A stretch of 64,000 bases of DNA from Fratercula arctica (lineage: Eukaryota > Chordata > Aves > Charadriiformes > Alcidae): the NCBI GenBank assembly GCA_947846985.1, contig CANTUZ010000012.1, forward strand, positions 20,484,135-20,548,134, read 5' to 3'. The notes under the pieces are model-generated. The model was given only the letters and a program-made list of their open reading frames with translations, made no database searches and had not been told where the DNA came from. This document shows positions 1-12,106 of this stretch, in pieces. A program made the translations under genes and the position numbers. Positions within the stretch are counted from its first letter, which is position 1. Each line of letters opens with the position of its first letter.

Positions 1-851
1 CAGAGAAAGCCACAGTAGTTCCCAGTGTAGTTCCTTTAAACATCCAGTTTTTTTCAAATCTGTCAGTGGAGAGCAAGACATACAGAATCGTAGTTAAAGC
101 TAAGATGGGAAAAGAAAAATGCTGGTGTTTTCTAACTGATATTTGACAGCAATAACCAATTTTAATTCAATGGAGATGTAAGTTTCCTGATGGAGCTGAA
201 GCAAAGAATTGGAGACAAATTCAATACAGTGGATTTGTAATAGAGAAAATAACTTTTTTGACATATTCACCATGCTTGTTAAATGGTTTGCTTCTGCAAA
301 AAAGTCTCTAGAACTGCAAATTATAGCTGGATTTACAGATGCTGGAGGGATTTTTGAACCTTGTCTCCTGTATATTGGATGGATGATTAGAACAGCAGCA
401 AACAATCATGACTTGTTTATCCTTTCGTTCTTTATATACAAACCAAAACATTTTTTTGTCATTTTATTCAATACCTTGTAGTTGATCCCCAAGGTATCTG
501 GTAGATACATCCTTGAGTATGATCATCCTTTAGAATAGCATTTTAAAATCATATAAACTAAGATCTGTTACTGTGTGATGCCTACAAATACATGAAACAC
601 AGAATATAAAGAATGATGTCTCCACTCTTTGAAAACAGCATTTGCCAGAGCATCTTTAAATTTCAATCAACAAGTTTTGTAGGATGGGTTTACAGCTAAA
701 CTTCCATCACTAATTCCTGCATATATTTCACCGGTAATCACTGCCACAACCACCCTTGCCATTTGGCTGCGTTATGTGCAGGATTTTGGAAAAAATTAAA
801 AATAGCTCAATATTGAAAAATAAATCCACTGCTCTCTCATTTTAATTTCAG
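1..851. other. Intergenic sequence, no recognisable feature
   Basis: AT-rich, unique-looking sequence. Open frames on both strands are short and overlap each other without protein-like composition. I recognise nothing in it. Confidence 0.6.
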
Positions 852-1083
852 ATGTAGTTCAGGGAGTGAAGGCACCATTGCATTTGCCAAAGCTGGAGAA
901 ACTTCAAGATACGGTTATGCCCCTGTTGGTGCATTAAAGGAGGAGCAACTTCAGGCAATGGATAAGCGGGATTTGGTCTGTGGATTCAATCTCCGGCCAT
1001 GCTGGCACTCTGGACAGATCTTACTTACGGCTGTTTGGAGAGATCTTAAAATCTGCATCAAACAGTACGAGGATGAGCAGGCC
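852..1083 (+). CDS. Candidate terminal coding exon, unidentified
   Basis: A strong-looking acceptor (pyrimidine-rich CTGCTCTCTCATTTTAATTTCAG ending at 851) precedes an open frame of 77 codons (853-1083) closed by TGA at 1,084-1,086. The peptide is balanced in composition and begins CSSGSEGTIAFAKAG; further in it reads CWHSGQILLTAVWRDLK. A donor-like GTGAGT follows at about 1,103. The phase implies a split codon from an upstream exon outside or left in the window. I do not recognise a family. In mammals the neighbour on this side of DPYD is PTBP2, and the frame does not match the C-terminus of PTBP2. Chance ORFs of this size are frequent, so the splice site is the main argument. Confidence 0.22.
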
Positions 1084-1086
1084 TGA

Positions 1087-4000
1087 GGCATGGACCCGTG
1101 TGCGTGAGTACCACCTTCTTCCCTGTAACACATCCCCCAAAACCAGAAACCACAGCCTAATATGTGATGGTTCCTATTGTGCCCTTTAAAGCTTCCCTGT
1201 AACTTTGATCAGGGAGGGGAGAAAGCTTGAGAAAGACAGTTTGAGACCCAGATAATGCATGTGGGGATGTTGCTAATCAAACAACTAGAGACACAAAGAA
1301 GAGCTGATGGGTTGTATGTGAAGGAGTGGGGCTGCCACCCTTGGAACTAACCCTGGACAAAACGCTCGCCCAAAGGAGGGGAGAGGAGGGCAGGGGGCTG
1401 TCCTGAGGAGAGGTCTGCTGAGGTGGCATTGGTACATGGCACTCACAAGTGACCACTGCCCCAGCCCTGGGCATTAGCCCCACTGCACACAATGCTCAGT
1501 TGCACTTCTTGGTGCTCTGGATTAGGTATGCCCTTCCGACTGGCGATGCTGCAGTGTACAGTATCCTACATGACATTAAATTCAGTAGCAACTCTCAGAG
1601 TGCTTGTGAGAGCTGTGCAGTGCTCAGGGACCAGCAGCAGCGCAGACCGGGGTTAGGGAGAGACAGGGTCAAAGCACTGCTTCCACAGGGGATGCTAGAA
1701 ATACCAGATCTACAGCTTAAGGTCAGACCTTGTCCCAGAGAGACAAGGGCTTTCCCTCCTCCCATTGCTCTGTGAGGCAGACTTTCAAAGGCCTCAGCTT
1801 TGTTTCACTCTACATGTTCATTACTACTTTTTAATGACTGAATTCTCACTCAACCATGAAATAATTTAGGGAAAACTGCATTAGTAAGCAGACTTGCTAA
1901 ATTCATAATTAAGGTATTTTCAAATATTATGGATGGAAATTAACTTACTGTGCTGTCTGTGGAAACAGTGCAGAAGACAGCAGGTTGTCTTGCGGAATAT
2001 TTATGAAATACTTGCTGGTATGGGTGGAATACATAGACAAATCTGCGGGGATGCAGCAGTGAGGATGCTGGTATTTGCGCAGCCTGGGAACATTTATTTC
2101 CACAGTTCAAAGAGAAATCAGCCGACCATTATTTCCTCTCCCCGCCCGCAATAACCAAACAGGGTGCCGCTCCCCACCGAAAGCTGCTGGGGACGGGGGT
2201 GAAGCTGTCCCTGCGGTGGGCGCCATGGGCTGAGGTCTCGGCGCAGCACCTCCACAGCAGGGAAGAAGGCAGGTGACACGGGGGTTTCACTCTAAAATTC
2301 TTGTTATTTGAGGAGACGTCTGGAAAGCACAGTTCCCCTGCGGGCCCGTCAGGGAGGGATTTTGCAGGCTGGAGCTGAGGTCGGTTACACGGTGCTGGCG
2401 ATGACATCCCCTGAACTGATGCTTTCTTCTTTTTCCTGTTTAATCGTGTTTCCCCTTAATATTGTCCAGAGGTGCCTTTTTAAGAGGAGACCAGCGGCAA
2501 CTGGAGGATCTTAGTGACAATATCCAATGTCCTCCTCTTCCTCTGCAGCCCAAACGCTGGGGGCAGCTCACCTTTTCTGTCACCTCTGCCAGGGAAACAG
2601 GGAGCGGGGCTGGGCAAGGAACAGATTTAGGCAAGAAAAGAGTTGTTTTGGTGAAACTAAATTGTTTCAGAGAAATGACAAGCTTTTGATACATTTATGT
2701 TGGATAAAGACATGGAAAACTTAAAATGTTTTGTTTGGGATTTTTTTTTTTTTTTTCAGAAAAGCATTTCACTTCACGTTTATTTAAAAATGACTTCTCA
2801 ATTTAATATTGAGTACTGTCATCTTAGGAATGGAAAATAATTTAAACATTCATTTTCAGCTTTTAATTTAGAAGCAATTATGAGCTCAACCTGTGAAAAT
2901 AAATGGAGACACTGATTTTCAATAAGTTAGTTCTAAGAGGCAGCCATCCTCCCTGATTTAACAAGTAACATAAAAGAATGGGAAAATTTCAGCAATTCCA
3001 TTACATGATGATTCCAGTAGATGATGCAGTGAACTGAATATCCCACAGCTGACATGGCAGGACAGAATGTAAAATAGGTGAAAAGATAAGATTCAAAATT
3101 AAAAATCTGAAATTGTCTTTAATATAATTTTGGGAATTGTTTTTCCAGTTTTCCTGGATTTTAGGAGAAAGGCTTTTTTTTTTTTTTTTTTCCAATTGGA
3201 ACAAACACAAACTTCCACCAGTAAATGTCCTGCAACTCTACATTGCAACAGGCTGACAGTATGACAGGGTGGCTGAGCTGAGATTAACCCAAAATGAGCA
3301 CAAGGATTTGAAAGCACAGGAGAGAAAAGACAAGGCACAGCAGCAGTCCTGTGTCTGAGGTGGATGGAAAGATGCAGCTTTCCCTACAGCCTCGGGAGAG
3401 GCTGAGCAGTCACGGCACTAATCGCACCCACATCTACCCCCTCAGAGCTGTATTGGGCATCTGCCTCCAGCAGGACTTGCAGCTCCTACAGCTGGAAGTC
3501 TCTGCAACCTGTGTGTGTGTCCGTGTGGTCCATGGAGACCCCGGCAGGGAGTCAGAAACCTCACTAGAGAGGACAGACGCCAGCAGTGCGAGGTGGTCCC
3601 CTCTCATGTCCCCTGCTGCATCGGTCTAGGAGAGCCGAGTGGAGAAGGCAAACAGGAGGTGTGTTTTCGGAGGTGTATTTTTAAGATGTCAGTGGGGAAA
3701 AGTTTGGCATCCTTCCTTCACAGGAGGCGACGCTGAACCTAGCAGGGTTAAACTGAATCACAAAAGGCATCCACACTGGTAGTGAAGATGCTGATGACCT
3801 GTCCCTGAGATGTGATGTCAGGATGCGAAGGTCCGGAATGGAGATGACGTGCTGTGTGACTACAGGCACCAGCCTGGTGCTACACCCCTGCTGCGTTTTC
3901 ACAGGGAAAGCTGTTGTCAGCCTCATCCTTGGAGGATGTGATGCCAGTTGTGGGGTTGGGAACAGGGCTTCAGCTACCCCATATGGCCTTTATGGTTGTG

Positions 4001-7000
4001 TCTCTAATGGGCTGGCGTGTGGGGAGAGCAAGAGTTAACGGCTGACGTTGTTTTATGGCCAGTACATGTAGTAAACAAGATTAGCTATAATGAGATTAGC
4101 CTTGGACAGGCTAAACCACTGATGAGTTCATCTTGGTCTGAGGCAATCCTGAAGCAATCATAGCACCAGAGAGGGTCTGAAGTGGCCTGGTTGTCCCGGT
4201 GTGCTGCAGCCCTGCTGGGAGGTGGTGGCTTCTCCTTCTTGGACAGACGGGCAGCCGCTGCAGGTTACAGGCAGCAGTGAGTGATGCACCTCGTGTAGGC
4301 ATATGATGCAAACGGATATAATAAGCTTCAAAGAATCATCCTAGGTGAAAACAGAGTACGGTTACAGCTGGAAATATTTGTGAGGTGCCCTGTGACGTGC
4401 CTAACAACGGGATGTTTGTCACCAGCCACTCCCAGTGCTGGGTGGTGGTGCCCACGCATGGACAGAGGTGGGAGCTTTGGGTTTTGCCAGTGCTGGCAGC
4501 CCACTGTGAGCAGCAGGAGCTGGGGCAGGGTGTGCAGAGCCCCTCCTGCAACACAAGGTGAGGTCAGGCACCGAACAGCATCCTCAGACTGGGGACATCT
4601 GCTATGGCCTGCAACCCACCAAGGCAGTAGTGGCTGGAGATACATGCAATATATGTTACTGAGGGGCAGGGGAGGGAACTGATGCACAGAAATCCTGGTG
4701 GGGGAGACCTGGGGTGTTCCCACTGGAGGCACGGTACTGCTGGGGAGAGCTGGATGAGACACAGACACACACAACGCAGACCCGGCCTCAGACAAGCTTG
4801 TATTTGCTGATGGAATTTAAATCACTGACCTCCCATCATACACTTAAAGCAGCCGTTAGATCTCTGTGGCCTTATGGTGGTGTAAATTAAATTGAAATCT
4901 GTCCATGTAGTGCTGTTGCAATGAAGAACTGATCTGGTGGTGGTTTCATGCCAGCTCAGTGTTATGCACCCAGTCTGTCCCAGTAGTCCCCACTGAGACT
5001 ATGTCTCCCTTAGTCCTAAGTCTCTGCTACAGTAATGCAAAAAGCAAATGGAGAATTACTGAGATTTTAGCAAACATCGTTTATGTTTTGGATCCTTTAT
5101 TTCTTGGCTAAATCTCACTGTCAGCCATCAACTTTTTGATATTCAAAATCTAAATCAAATCAGTAATTTTTTTTTCAATCAAATATTAAATGGTTATTCT
5201 TCTTTCAGTAATTAGTCTTTTTAACACATTTAAATTCTCTTTTTAACAGAAGAAAATATGACCTAAAAGTCTTTGAAGCCAACCTACTCCTTTCTTTTCC
5301 TGTTGCCTTTCACTAAACACTATGCTTGTAGTGCCAGACTAAAATTATGCTGCTTAAACTTGATAAAGTACTGCGTCAACAACAAAAAATGAAAATAAGA
5401 CAGAGAAAAAGAATGAAAAGCAAAAACCTCATAGTACGCCAGAAAGGCTTTTCTTTTCCATCTCACATTATGCAGCATGTAGAAGTATCCAATTTGAAAA
5501 AAGTGACTCAGAGCAAACTGCTAGCGAGAGAGCAGGCATAAAAGCAGGCACAAAACTGCTCACAGACTGGGATGAAGCGAGCTTCTCGCCAGCCCTTCCC
5601 CATCTCTCCAGCACGTTACAGATCGGAGAATTAGGCGAGCTGCATCCCGCAGCGTGCGTGCGTCAGTCACATGTCAGGCGCATAGTGAGGGACACAAAGT
5701 CATCTCAGGGATTTTCCAGGGACGGCGAGGGTCACCCCCTGCCTCCCAGCACTGCCCAGGCTGCGGGGCCCTGCTCAGCCGTACCCGCACTCTGCCCAGG
5801 GCCGGGTGGGCATCGTCTGCTTGAGTGGTGCCAAAAATATAGCCGAACTAGGTATAGAACAGTTCTGCGTATTAAATTGTCTCAGTGCAAATTGAGAGCA
5901 AGCGTATGAAGAGGAAGATTGGTATTTGCTATATTTCTCTCTCTCAGAAACCCTATTAGTGATCTCCCACTTCAGCACTTCACTTGTTGGTTAGTCCCCA
6001 TTCTCCAAATGCCACTGTGTCACAGAGGGAACATCAGCCCAGAAATAATTAGTATGGCAATTTGGCGCTCACTCTGCAAATTACATCTAGCAGTTGCATG
6101 CAAAATTGTCTGTAGAAATCATCTGGCTCTTACCAAGAGTTAGTTTAATAATGCAGCTTGTTTTGTTACTGACGCTATTAGGCTGAAGTCTGTGGTTAAG
6201 ATTTGTTTTCCCCTCTTGCTGATGGGAACATCTTCTAGCAAAAGCATGAGAAATGAAGCCTTTTCTGCTATACTGCGCTTTGTTGGGAGTGAGGAGTCCT
6301 GACTTAATGTTGGTTCAAAATATATGTGTTCGCTGACATTAACACTCTGGGGAGACCCACCCAACCGCTGTATTTCATGCACATAATAGACTATTGGAGC
6401 TCTTCCTCTTATCACTGATTAATTATTAACTATTAAGTGGTGCAGAGATGCAATAAGATCTTCCACTTCTTAGGTGACTGCTGAGCCCAAGCTGAACGAT
6501 GATTCTTTCTGGCACAGAGGAGGAAAAGCAACAGGAAAGACAAAAAGACAACACTCCTCCCTCCGAAGAGGAACCAGCTCTTCACTGTGGTGAGATACAT
6601 TGCCCTCAATTTGAATTTGACTCATCTCTATCCTTAATGGATGTTCTCAGGACACTTGTGAGAGAAATGCAGACTATATTTTTCTTTCCGCCGACAAACC
6701 TCACCTTAGACCTGAGAAACTTCTTCAGCAAATGTGCGTTTTGCCCCAGCAGGTCCAGTCCTCTCAGCGTGTCAGCATCGGCCCAGCAGCAGTACTTTGC
6801 CCAGCTTTCAACCACCCTACTAAGTGCCCTAGCCATCAGCCTTTCCCGTGGCAGCAGGAGGTCCTGCAGCACACCTTGCGGGTGGGATTTTAAGAGAGGG
6901 AATAATAGATAATGCCCAGTCTACTCTCAAAGGAAAACACAAATTCCCCATAATATGGACACTAAATTTCTGAAGCTGCTTTCACAATGGGTCCAAAGAA

Positions 7001-10000
7001 TACACCCAGCTGTGCAGGGCCTCTGGAAAAAGAGAACAGGCAGATAGTGTACCATCTGGAAAACAGTAAACAGCAAGGAATGGGGTTGTCTCTGTGTGTG
7101 CACTCATGCTTCTTGTGCTTTACACACACACGGGAGTTATTAGTGGACAGTAGGTACTGCACATCAGCTGATTCTCCACAACAGTACACATGCACATCAT
7201 TAGCAAATGCCAGGCAATGCAGGTTAGTTTGGGCATCTTTCCTTGACTTTTCTTGCAGTTCAGCTGGTGGAAGTAGGCTTAGTACCCGTGGCTATGTGCA
7301 GTGTGACACAGATGATATGCTTTTTTGAACATGTGGAAGAATGAAGAGCTTCAAACGCACACTGTGAGTATGTCTTCACATGGCAGGTTCTCCAGCTCTG
7401 TGCTGTTTGGCCACTGCTTAGATTTCATGCGTTGCTTTCTTCCCATGGATTAAAAGAAATTAAGCCTGCTGTCATGCCAGTCGTGTGGCCGAGGAGCTGG
7501 GTGGAGAGGGACAGAGGAAGGTGTGATTTTCACTCTCCATTTATTCCATGGTGCCAGCGCTCACTTGAACTGCAGTGCAATTAACCAAACACCTGATGCT
7601 TATGCATCAAGACACCTTATGGCATTTGTAACGGTACTAAGTTGTGAGCACTCGTGGAATGGGGTGTTGCTCTAATTGTCATACTTTTCTTCTGGCAGCC
7701 TTTAACTCCCATTAGATTAGTAGCTTCTATAATGATTATGACTGCCAAATTAAGCCATCTGTAAACACTAAAAATTGCAAGCTCTTACCAAATTCACAGC
7801 AGTCATGTTTGGGAAATAAGTTCTGCATCTTTTCCGCTGGCTGCCAGGAGAAATGCTCCAATGGTCGGTGTGTGGCCTGGTCCCTTCCTCCGGGAGCATC
7901 CTCTCCCTGTGCTATTGCAGCCGGCATCTTCTCCACCCGGCCACTGCGGTCCTTGGCATTAGCACTCGCAACGGCCTTGGCACGCCACGTTACACTTGTG
8001 CCTGAGCTGTTCTGTAAACACGTTTTGGCAAATACTATAAAACGAAGTCGTTTGACAACACAGTCATTTCAACCCGAAAGGCTAAAGCAGAAGTGAGAGA
8101 GAGGCTTCACCACTCTGTTACTCTGCTTGGTATGTTTGTTCCACATATGCTGTTACTGCACGGAAGTGATGTTTTTCAATTAACAAGTGAAATGAAGACG
8201 GAAACCCTCTTTGTTGGTTTCTTCTTCTCTTCTCATGTGTGCAGCAAACTGGATCACTACATCCCAGACCAGTAAGCGGTGAGCGCAGAAAACACTGAAG
8301 GCCTCACCTGAGCTACCGAGCAGCGAGGGCAGGCAGAGGTGTCCCTGGGCGGCTGGGACAGAGGAGGTAGCAGACACGGGGCTCTTGCCCTGCCACACAC
8401 GGCTGGTGTGGACTCTGACTGCAGAGCGTTAATAAGCTAACCTGAGTGACACTGCAGTATTCACGGCTCTAAAATGAGTCACAAATGAGTAAAAGCCGTC
8501 CCAGTAGCGAGGCAGTCCCCTTTGCAACACGTGTGTTTAACAATTCAAGTGCAAAGGAGGGAACCTGTGCCTTAAAAGCAGGCTGTATTCTGTGATGGAA
8601 ACCAAGGGCTGGGCTGCTGGTCATCCTTACTCCTTGCAGTGACCATGGAATATGTGACACAGGCTGCTCAGAGCCGTGTCACCCTGCAAATCCCCTCTCT
8701 GTATCTGCCTGCAACCTTGGGCCGTGTCCTAGGTGCACTGCAGCAATGATCAAGCTCCCCCGCTAATCTCCAGCGTCACCCAGCCTTGATCTAGACAGAA
8801 TCCCTGCCACTCAGCCTGGCCTGTTGGTAAGCACCACATACAACTAATTATGCAAACAAAAGGTACAGTGTAATAACCAGCTCACACCACACCAGCAATG
8901 ATAAATGCTTCTAGGCTGCTCTTCGGGAGGGAGGACGAGGGAGAAAAACAACCTCATGGACAGGCTGTTGGAGTCATCTCCCTGTTTTCTGCTGTTTTTA
9001 AAGGATCAGCTGCCTGATGTCATGGGCATCCCTGTGGGAAAGCCAGGTCAGAGAAAGCTGGGATATATGTTAAGGATTCTAAGTGGTGAGACTTTTGCTC
9101 GCTGTCGTCGCCACAGAGTGGCTGGGTGAGCAGCTTGGCGTGTGTGGTGAGACGGGCTCGGGGGCTTGGCTCCAGAGTAGTGGAGCGCAGGCCAGTGGTG
9201 ATGGCTGCCTGCCCAGGGTTAGCAGGATGGAGGCAGTCGTCAAGCTATCCCGCCCTGAGACAGCTGAGGGCTTCGGAAATGCATGAGGTGACCTTGATTT
9301 TGATTTGGGGTATGCAATAATGAACAAGTGGTGTGATGAATGCGTAAAGCTGACAGAAGGCACTGGCACCTGTAAAGAAATGGGATGTGCAAGGTCAGGA
9401 AAGGTGTGCGGGGTGAAGCGATGTTTCAGAGGCAGCGAGCACGCCAGGCTGACTCATGAGCTGAACTGTGCAATAATCACAGGTAATTATTGCACACCAG
9501 CCAGGAGAAGGATTTGCATACACAGTACACTGGACCACAGGGCCCGTTTGGGCTCTGGCATGCTCCGCTCACAGCTCAGAGCAGACAGGAAGAGAGATGA
9601 GAAGCCATTTCCAAACAGAGCCAATATTCTGGTTGTTTCCCCATCCAGCTTCCAGGCATGACATTAAGCCATGTCCTGCAAGAGTGAGGAGACAGGGAGC
9701 TACTGTCTTCAGAGCAATGAAGGGCAGAGAAGTGCCTGTATTCACTCCCTCAAAACACGGCTGTGCTACAGAAATGTGCTTCTGACTCAATAGTGAGGAA
9801 TTCACTTATGTGTATTCAGTGTATTTTTGTGTATTTCAGTGTATTTTTCACTGAAATTAAAACAATGGAAAGCCTGAAAAGTAATGAAAACCTGTAGGAC
9901 AGGAGCTCTCAGGCGATGCAGGCTGAGGGGGAAGGTAACACACCTGCCTGGGTCTCCCGCGACAGAGAAATCCCGAGGGACCTCGCCTCTGGTGCAGTTA

Positions 10001-10407
10001 AGGCCCTTGTGCGATTTGGGTTTAATGTCACCTTACTCTCCCTTGATCTTGTCCAGATACACAGGCGGGCTGCTGCTGATGGCAGTGAAAGTGCATGTCG
10101 GTGCGTAAAGACACGGCACAGATGAATTATATCCCAAAGTGGCTATCTGAATGCAGAGAAGAGCACAGATTTCCTGTATGCCTATGAAAAGACCAGGCTT
10201 TGAAAGAGGAGCAGATCTACAAATCTTGTGGTTGAAGGACAGGTAAATAATCTCACGCGCTGGGTAGGGACTCCTAGGACCTCCCAGCCACTGCTCTTTG
10301 TACCCCCGTAATGCAGCTGCAAAAAACCCAGGAGTACTGATGGCTCTTGCTAGGGATCTTAGGGGTGCATCCATCAGTACCTCTAATGCCAATTCTCTTC
10401 CTCAGCT
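1087..10407. other. Intergenic sequence, no supported gene
   Basis: Mixed-composition sequence with GC-richer patches near 2.1-2.7, 3.3-3.6, 4.4-4.8 and 9.1-9.3 kb. It holds T-runs near 2.74 and 3.17 kb and a small inverted repeat at 9,467-9,496. The longest frames (4,328-4,795 minus, 155 codons; 6,499-6,912 plus, 137 codons) have no recognisable homology and overlapping shadows, and I treat them as chance. Confidence 0.5.
9467..9496. repeat. Perfect 11-bp inverted repeat with 8-base loop
   Basis: TGTGCAATAAT at 9,467-9,477 is the exact reverse complement of ATTATTGCACA at 9,486-9,496, with an 8-base spacer. It could fold as a hairpin or bind a dimeric factor; TTGCAC/GTGCAA half sites resemble C/EBP or octamer-type motifs only loosely. 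Confidence 0.8.
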
Positions 10408-10633
10408 AGGCTTTAAGCTATGTCTGCTATGAACAAAAGTGCTTGGAGATAGCTTTGGAGATTTTAGACAGCCTTTTATCAGTGTCTCACACGACTTGCT
10501 TAGAAACAGAAACTTAACCATGAGCAATAACTAGCATCTGTCTAGGCTTAAATATGAAATGCGCAATATATAAAGAGTATATATATATATACACACACAC
10601 ACACAATACACTGCAGATAAGTACATATAAGGC
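10408..10633 (+). repeat. Local duplication, copy A (probable source)
   Basis: A 226-base segment running from AGGCTTTAAGC to ACATATAAGGC that recurs almost unchanged at 11,628-11,851 in the same orientation. I count two base differences (C to T at two places) plus a length difference in the internal TA/CA microsatellite (10,578-10,605). Copy A sits in ordinary AT-rich sequence without flanking repeats, so it is the likelier original. Confidence 0.95.
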
Positions 10634-11436
10634 ACTGTTTGTATGCCTAAGAATTCATGCAGCAACATACCATTTCAGCTTAAGTAATATGAAGTCATAC
10701 TCTTTCAGCTATAATATAGACATTTCCAATCTATTTTTAGCTCCGTCTGGCTAATTCAGCAGCACTTGGGTAACAGTAATACTTTCCCTCCTCGTCTTAT
10801 GATGCTAATTTTATTCTGGTATCCAGAGTCTCTCTGGCAATAGTTCTACCTCCTGTTTCATCTGTACTGATGGCTGTTGGAAGGTTAAAATACGCTGTGA
10901 CTAATATCACAGCACCTCAGCGCCTGAGCTGCTGCGTGAGTAGTCACAGGTACTGTGGGGAGATAACCCGTGCGAAATGATTTACTTTTAAGACCTCAAA
11001 TCCGTATTACGGGCAAACCGGGATGAAGCCAGGCATCCGAGAAAGAAAAATAATCTCTCCTCCTCTGAATTTAGTGACTCCACAGCAGGTATGGTATCCT
11101 AACCTGGAGGTTACACTTTTCCTTTCTTACTGGAGGGCAGCTGCAGACCAGAGTATTCAAACATTTGTGTAACACCAGGGATAAGATGTCAGCAGCGATG
11201 CAAACATTGGGATTGCCCTGTACCACCGCACATCCTGAGGCTGCCAGGAAAACAGCCAACAGGCTCACAAACTCCCGCCGCCCTGTGCCACCAGGCTTTC
11301 CTGCGACACCTCCTTAACAGCTGTAAGCCAGGCAATAGTTCACGCATTAAATTACTTCTGACTCAAACAATTAGCCGAGTCCAACAATTAGTAAGGCGGG
11401 GGGGGGGGAGTGGGTAGCCGCTGTCTTCCCGCCGCC

Positions 11437-11516
11437 GAGGAGGGCCCACCGCCGCCGAGGAAGGCCCTTCACGGCTGAGGAGGGCCCACCGCCGCCGAGG
11501 AGGCCCCTTCCCGCCG
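11437..11516 (+). repeat. 20-bp GC-rich minisatellite, 4 copies
   Basis: Four head-to-tail 20-base units based on GAGGAGGGCCCACCGCCGCC. Units 1 and 3 are identical, and units 2 and 4 are diverged, so the array also reads as a 40-bp duplication. A run of G (11,398-11,408) lies just upstream. Confidence 0.88.
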
Positions 11517-11620
11517 CGGGGCCTGGTGAAACGCTGCCCTCTGCTGCGGGAACGGGGAGCGGCCGCCGGCGCCCGGCCTGCGGGCCCGCTCTGACGGGGG
11601 AGGCCCCACACACCCGCAAA

Positions 11621-11864
11621 CCCTCTAAGGCTTTAAGCTATGTCTGCTATGAACAAAAGTGCTTGGAGATAGCTTTGGAGATTTTAGACAGCCTTTTATC
11701 AGTGTCTCACACGACTTGCTTAGAAACAGAAACTTAACCATGAGCAATAATTAGCATCTGTCTAGGCTTAAATATGAAATGTGCAATATATAAAGAGTAT
11801 ATATATATATATACACACACACAATACACTGCAGATAAGTACATATAAGGCCTCCCTCTAAGGC
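11621..11864 (+). repeat. 11-bp direct repeats flanking the inserted copy
   Basis: CCCTCTAAGGC occurs at 11,621-11,631 and again at 11,854-11,864. Removing one repeat and the insert restores a continuous GC-rich island. Confidence 0.85.
11628..11851 (+). repeat. Local duplication, copy B inserted into a CpG island
   Basis: This second copy of the 10,408 segment interrupts a GC-rich island. It is bracketed by an 11-base direct repeat, CCCTCTAAGGC at 11,621-11,631 and 11,854-11,864, which looks like a target-site duplication. It has no poly-A tail and no known transposon ends. About 99 percent identity outside the microsatellite points to a recent event. Both junctions share the short homology AAGGC or AGGC between source and target. 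Confidence 0.93.
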
Positions 11865-11991
11865 GGCTGTTCCACTGCCAGCAGCCTCGGGCCTGTTCAC
11901 CCGCCCGGCGCCCGCAGAGCCCGGTCTCAAGCCCCGGCCTCCTGCTGGAGCCGTTCCCCGGAGGGTGCCCGAGCCTGGGCCCAGCGGGACC

Positions 11992-12027
11992 ATGGACTCC
12001 TGCGGCCCAGCTGCCCAGCAGCTGCAG
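11992..12027 (+). CDS. Candidate first coding exon of an unidentified gene
   Basis: At the right end of the CpG island, an ATG in good context (GGGACCATGG) opens 12 codons (MDSCGPAAQQLQ). These end exactly at CAG followed by GTGAGG, a good splice donor. I do not recognise the peptide. Spliced to an acceptor at 12,106 (intron of 79 bases with a T-run), the frame continues for 65 more residues. Island, start context and donor together are suggestive, but no homology supports it; it could be the first exon of a noncoding RNA or nothing. Confidence 0.25.
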
Positions 12028-12106
12028 GTGAGGCTGGAAGCAACAAATCTCTTGGTTTTTTTTTTTTAATGCCTACTGTTTACCGACTGTGTTTAACAGC
12101 CCTCAG

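Larger units (their letters stand above)
11395..12035. promoter_or_regulatory. CpG island, split by an insertion; candidate promoter
   Basis: The halves 11,395-11,627 and 11,855-12,035 are strongly GC-rich. By eye they hold about 25 CpGs in the first 225 bases and about 13 in the next 170, in an otherwise CpG-poor window. Several CCCGCC/GGGCGG-like Sp1-type strings are present. In vertebrates such islands usually mark promoters. The DPYD promoter lies far to the right, outside the window, so this island should belong to another transcript. The AT-rich 224-base insertion between the halves is recent and may alter the promoter. Confidence 0.6.

Noticed and set aside
4328..4795. 155-codon minus-strand open frame
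   Set aside because: No recognisable homology or splice context; other frames on both strands are also open here because the patch is GC-richer. Frames of this size are expected by chance in 64 kb.
6499..6912. 137-codon plus-strand frame with an overlapping minus-strand frame (6,606-6,872)
   Set aside because: Neither peptide resembles a family I know, and both strands being open argues for chance. No promoter, splice or poly-A evidence.
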